This document shows positions 62,457-64,000 of a stretch of DNA of 64,000 nucleotides, piece by piece (position 1 is the first letter of the stretch; every line of letters starts with the position of its first letter). The notes under the pieces are model-generated. The model was given only the letters and a program-made list of their open reading frames with translations. It did not search any database and had not been told where the DNA came from. Source of the DNA: Phytoseiulus persimilis (Eukaryota > Arthropoda > Arachnida > Mesostigmata > Phytoseiidae); NCBI GenBank assembly GCA_037576195.1, contig CM075101.1, positions 53,940,001 through 54,004,000 on the forward strand, read 5' to 3'. Made by a program: the position numbers and the translations under genes.

Positions 62457-64000
62457 AGGTTTCGGGTGCAACATTGACGCCCTATGCGTTTTGATCGTTT
62501 CAAAGCCACAACACTCCGAATGGGGAAGCGGGATTATCATCGTGTCCGCTCCGAAGCGTACACCCACTTGCGCAGACTCCAGCGGATGAACCGGAGTGCT
62601 CGACGCCATAAAAACTTTCTCGAGAGCCGCCGTCCCACGCAAGCTGTTTCTATGGCGGTTTCGAGATGGGTGTGCGCTTCTCGGAGTTCAGGGCATTACG
62701 GAGTTGACGTCGATTCTCCTTGATTTCCCGCGCTCGGAACGCTCTAGGTATCCAAGTTTCATTCGTGTTCGGGGATACGAACCTCCTCCACGAGCAGGCC
62801 TTCCGTTAGAGAGTGCAGTCGGGGTAGGGCTCCGCAATCGGAGCCGGTGATTCTCATCAGCGGTTCAGGCAAGATAGAGGTCCGGGCCCTGGTCCGCGTC
62901 AATCTTCCCACCCCCGTATTTTTGCGTCCGGACAGCGAAACAAAGCACGGCAATCTATCAAGCGAGTAAATATTCGATTTTATTGTATTAAAAGCCTTGA
63001 CAATGCAAGCCCGAGATCTGTTCGTCGGACACCCAGAATTCAGGAACGTACACACGAACTACGATGGTATCAGAACCCAAATTTAATTTTAACCATAACG
63101 CTGCACGACGACGAACTGATTCCTCCCAGAATGCTCCCCTCAGATGCAGGCCGAAATCAGGAACGTCTCATCGCGCTCCAAAACAACCTCGAAAATCTTT
63201 GAGCTTACATGCGGAACAGGGCTCCTCAACTATGCTCGTGAACGCGATAGCGTACACGTGGGTGCTCACTGATGCAGCTCGGTGTTCTTTGAACTTCGAT
63301 CACACTCGTTATGGCGTCTAGAGTACTGCTCAGTGCATGTTCGACCCCTGAACGGAGTTTTTGTAGACTCCAGTTCCATCGTCTTTGGCTCCATCCACCG
63401 AGACACCGCTATGACAGCGAAAATAGATTGTGGAGAGCGGTGCGAGTCGATGATTCCCAACAGGATCGCGGCATACTTCCTCTACAGCTAAGAGGATGGT
63501 TCGGCAAACGTTTCGCACTCTAACTGTAGTTTGCTCGCAGCCATATCAGATATACCCTCCACAAAGACGAACCAGCGACAGAGTTATTTGCTCTACTCCT
63601 CAGCGACCCCTGTGGGGTCGGAACGACGAGCTGGAGATAAGAACGGAGGAGGAAAATATGCAAAAACGGAGCGGCAGTCATGGTGCTTCTCGCACACTCG
63701 AACTACTTGCGGGCTTTCACGTCAGTCCGTAAATTCGACCAATCGAATCAAAGTCATCCTCGTTCACCAAAAATCCTATCTGTATCACAGGAACGGCGCA
63801 CTGCATCAAGCGGGTCTGCAAGCAGTGACTTCTTGACTCGAGAGCAACGATTGCGGTGCATAAGTATCGTCTATCTGAGCGATCCCGCATAGTTGCGAGA
63901 TCACGAATTCGTCATTGAGAGATGTATGTACAGAGCTAGAATACTGACTGAGGCACCGTATCGCATCCCAGATTGATCGGAGACCGGTGACAAGCTTCCA
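62457..64000. other. Right-end stretch, no gene recognised
   Basis: Only short open frames occur. A perfect 7-base hairpin (CGACCCC-TGT-GGGGTCG) lies at 63604-63620. No family is recognised. Confidence 0.4.

Noticed and set aside
1-64000. CRISPR arrays, bacterial operons or an endosymbiont fragment
   Set aside because: There are no regularly spaced repeats and no Shine-Dalgarno-ordered genes. All recognised genes contain spliceosomal introns, so the window is eukaryotic throughout.

Overview
This is eukaryotic nuclear DNA of roughly balanced base composition. Its host genes are split by many short GT-AG introns, mostly 50 to 300 bases. The recognisable proteins (a trypsin-like protease, NBAS, a multi-C2H2 repressor-like protein, COX15, an ACSL3/4-type ligase) and the intron density suggest an arthropod, most plausibly a mite with a compact genome. 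The species is an inference and cannot be proved from the window alone.

Layout. The first two exons of a secreted trypsin-like protease lie on the minus strand at 9-667, and the gene runs off the left edge. The stretch 668-5632 is non-coding. It holds a nested minisatellite, a detached patch of the same repeat, and a broken Ty1/copia fossil. NBAS fills 5633-15691 on the minus strand. I could build it completely: 28 exons with consistent splice phases and 2357 codons, close to the length of human NBAS. It is the ER-Golgi tethering subunit with an N-terminal beta-propeller and a Sec39 region.

Divergent from NBAS, after 2.9 kb of low-complexity GC-rich DNA with a perfect CRE, begins a plus-strand zinc-finger gene. 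It has a likely non-coding first exon near 18.6-18.7 kb and ten coding exons at 22046-26382, giving 1012 codons and at least eleven C2H2 fingers. It resembles REST/Charlatan-type repressors only tentatively. A possible two-exon gene lies nested on the opposite strand in its first intron.

From 26.4 to 58.5 kb the window is gene-poor. The only family I recognise there is a decayed COX15 (heme A synthase) copy at 34552-36889. It keeps its exon-intron layout and several heme-ligand histidines but has at least six reading-frame breaks and weakened splice donors.

The right end carries an intact five-exon long-chain acyl-CoA synthetase of the ACSL3/ACSL4 group (58484-61029, 708 residues), its poly(A) signal, and a pair of inverted GGATCC-rich clusters that may bound a small DNA transposon. 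The genes belong to separate housekeeping processes (digestion or proteolysis, Golgi-ER trafficking, transcriptional control, respiratory-chain assembly, lipid activation). Nothing suggests an operon or a single combined pathway, and I found no convincing new multi-gene system.
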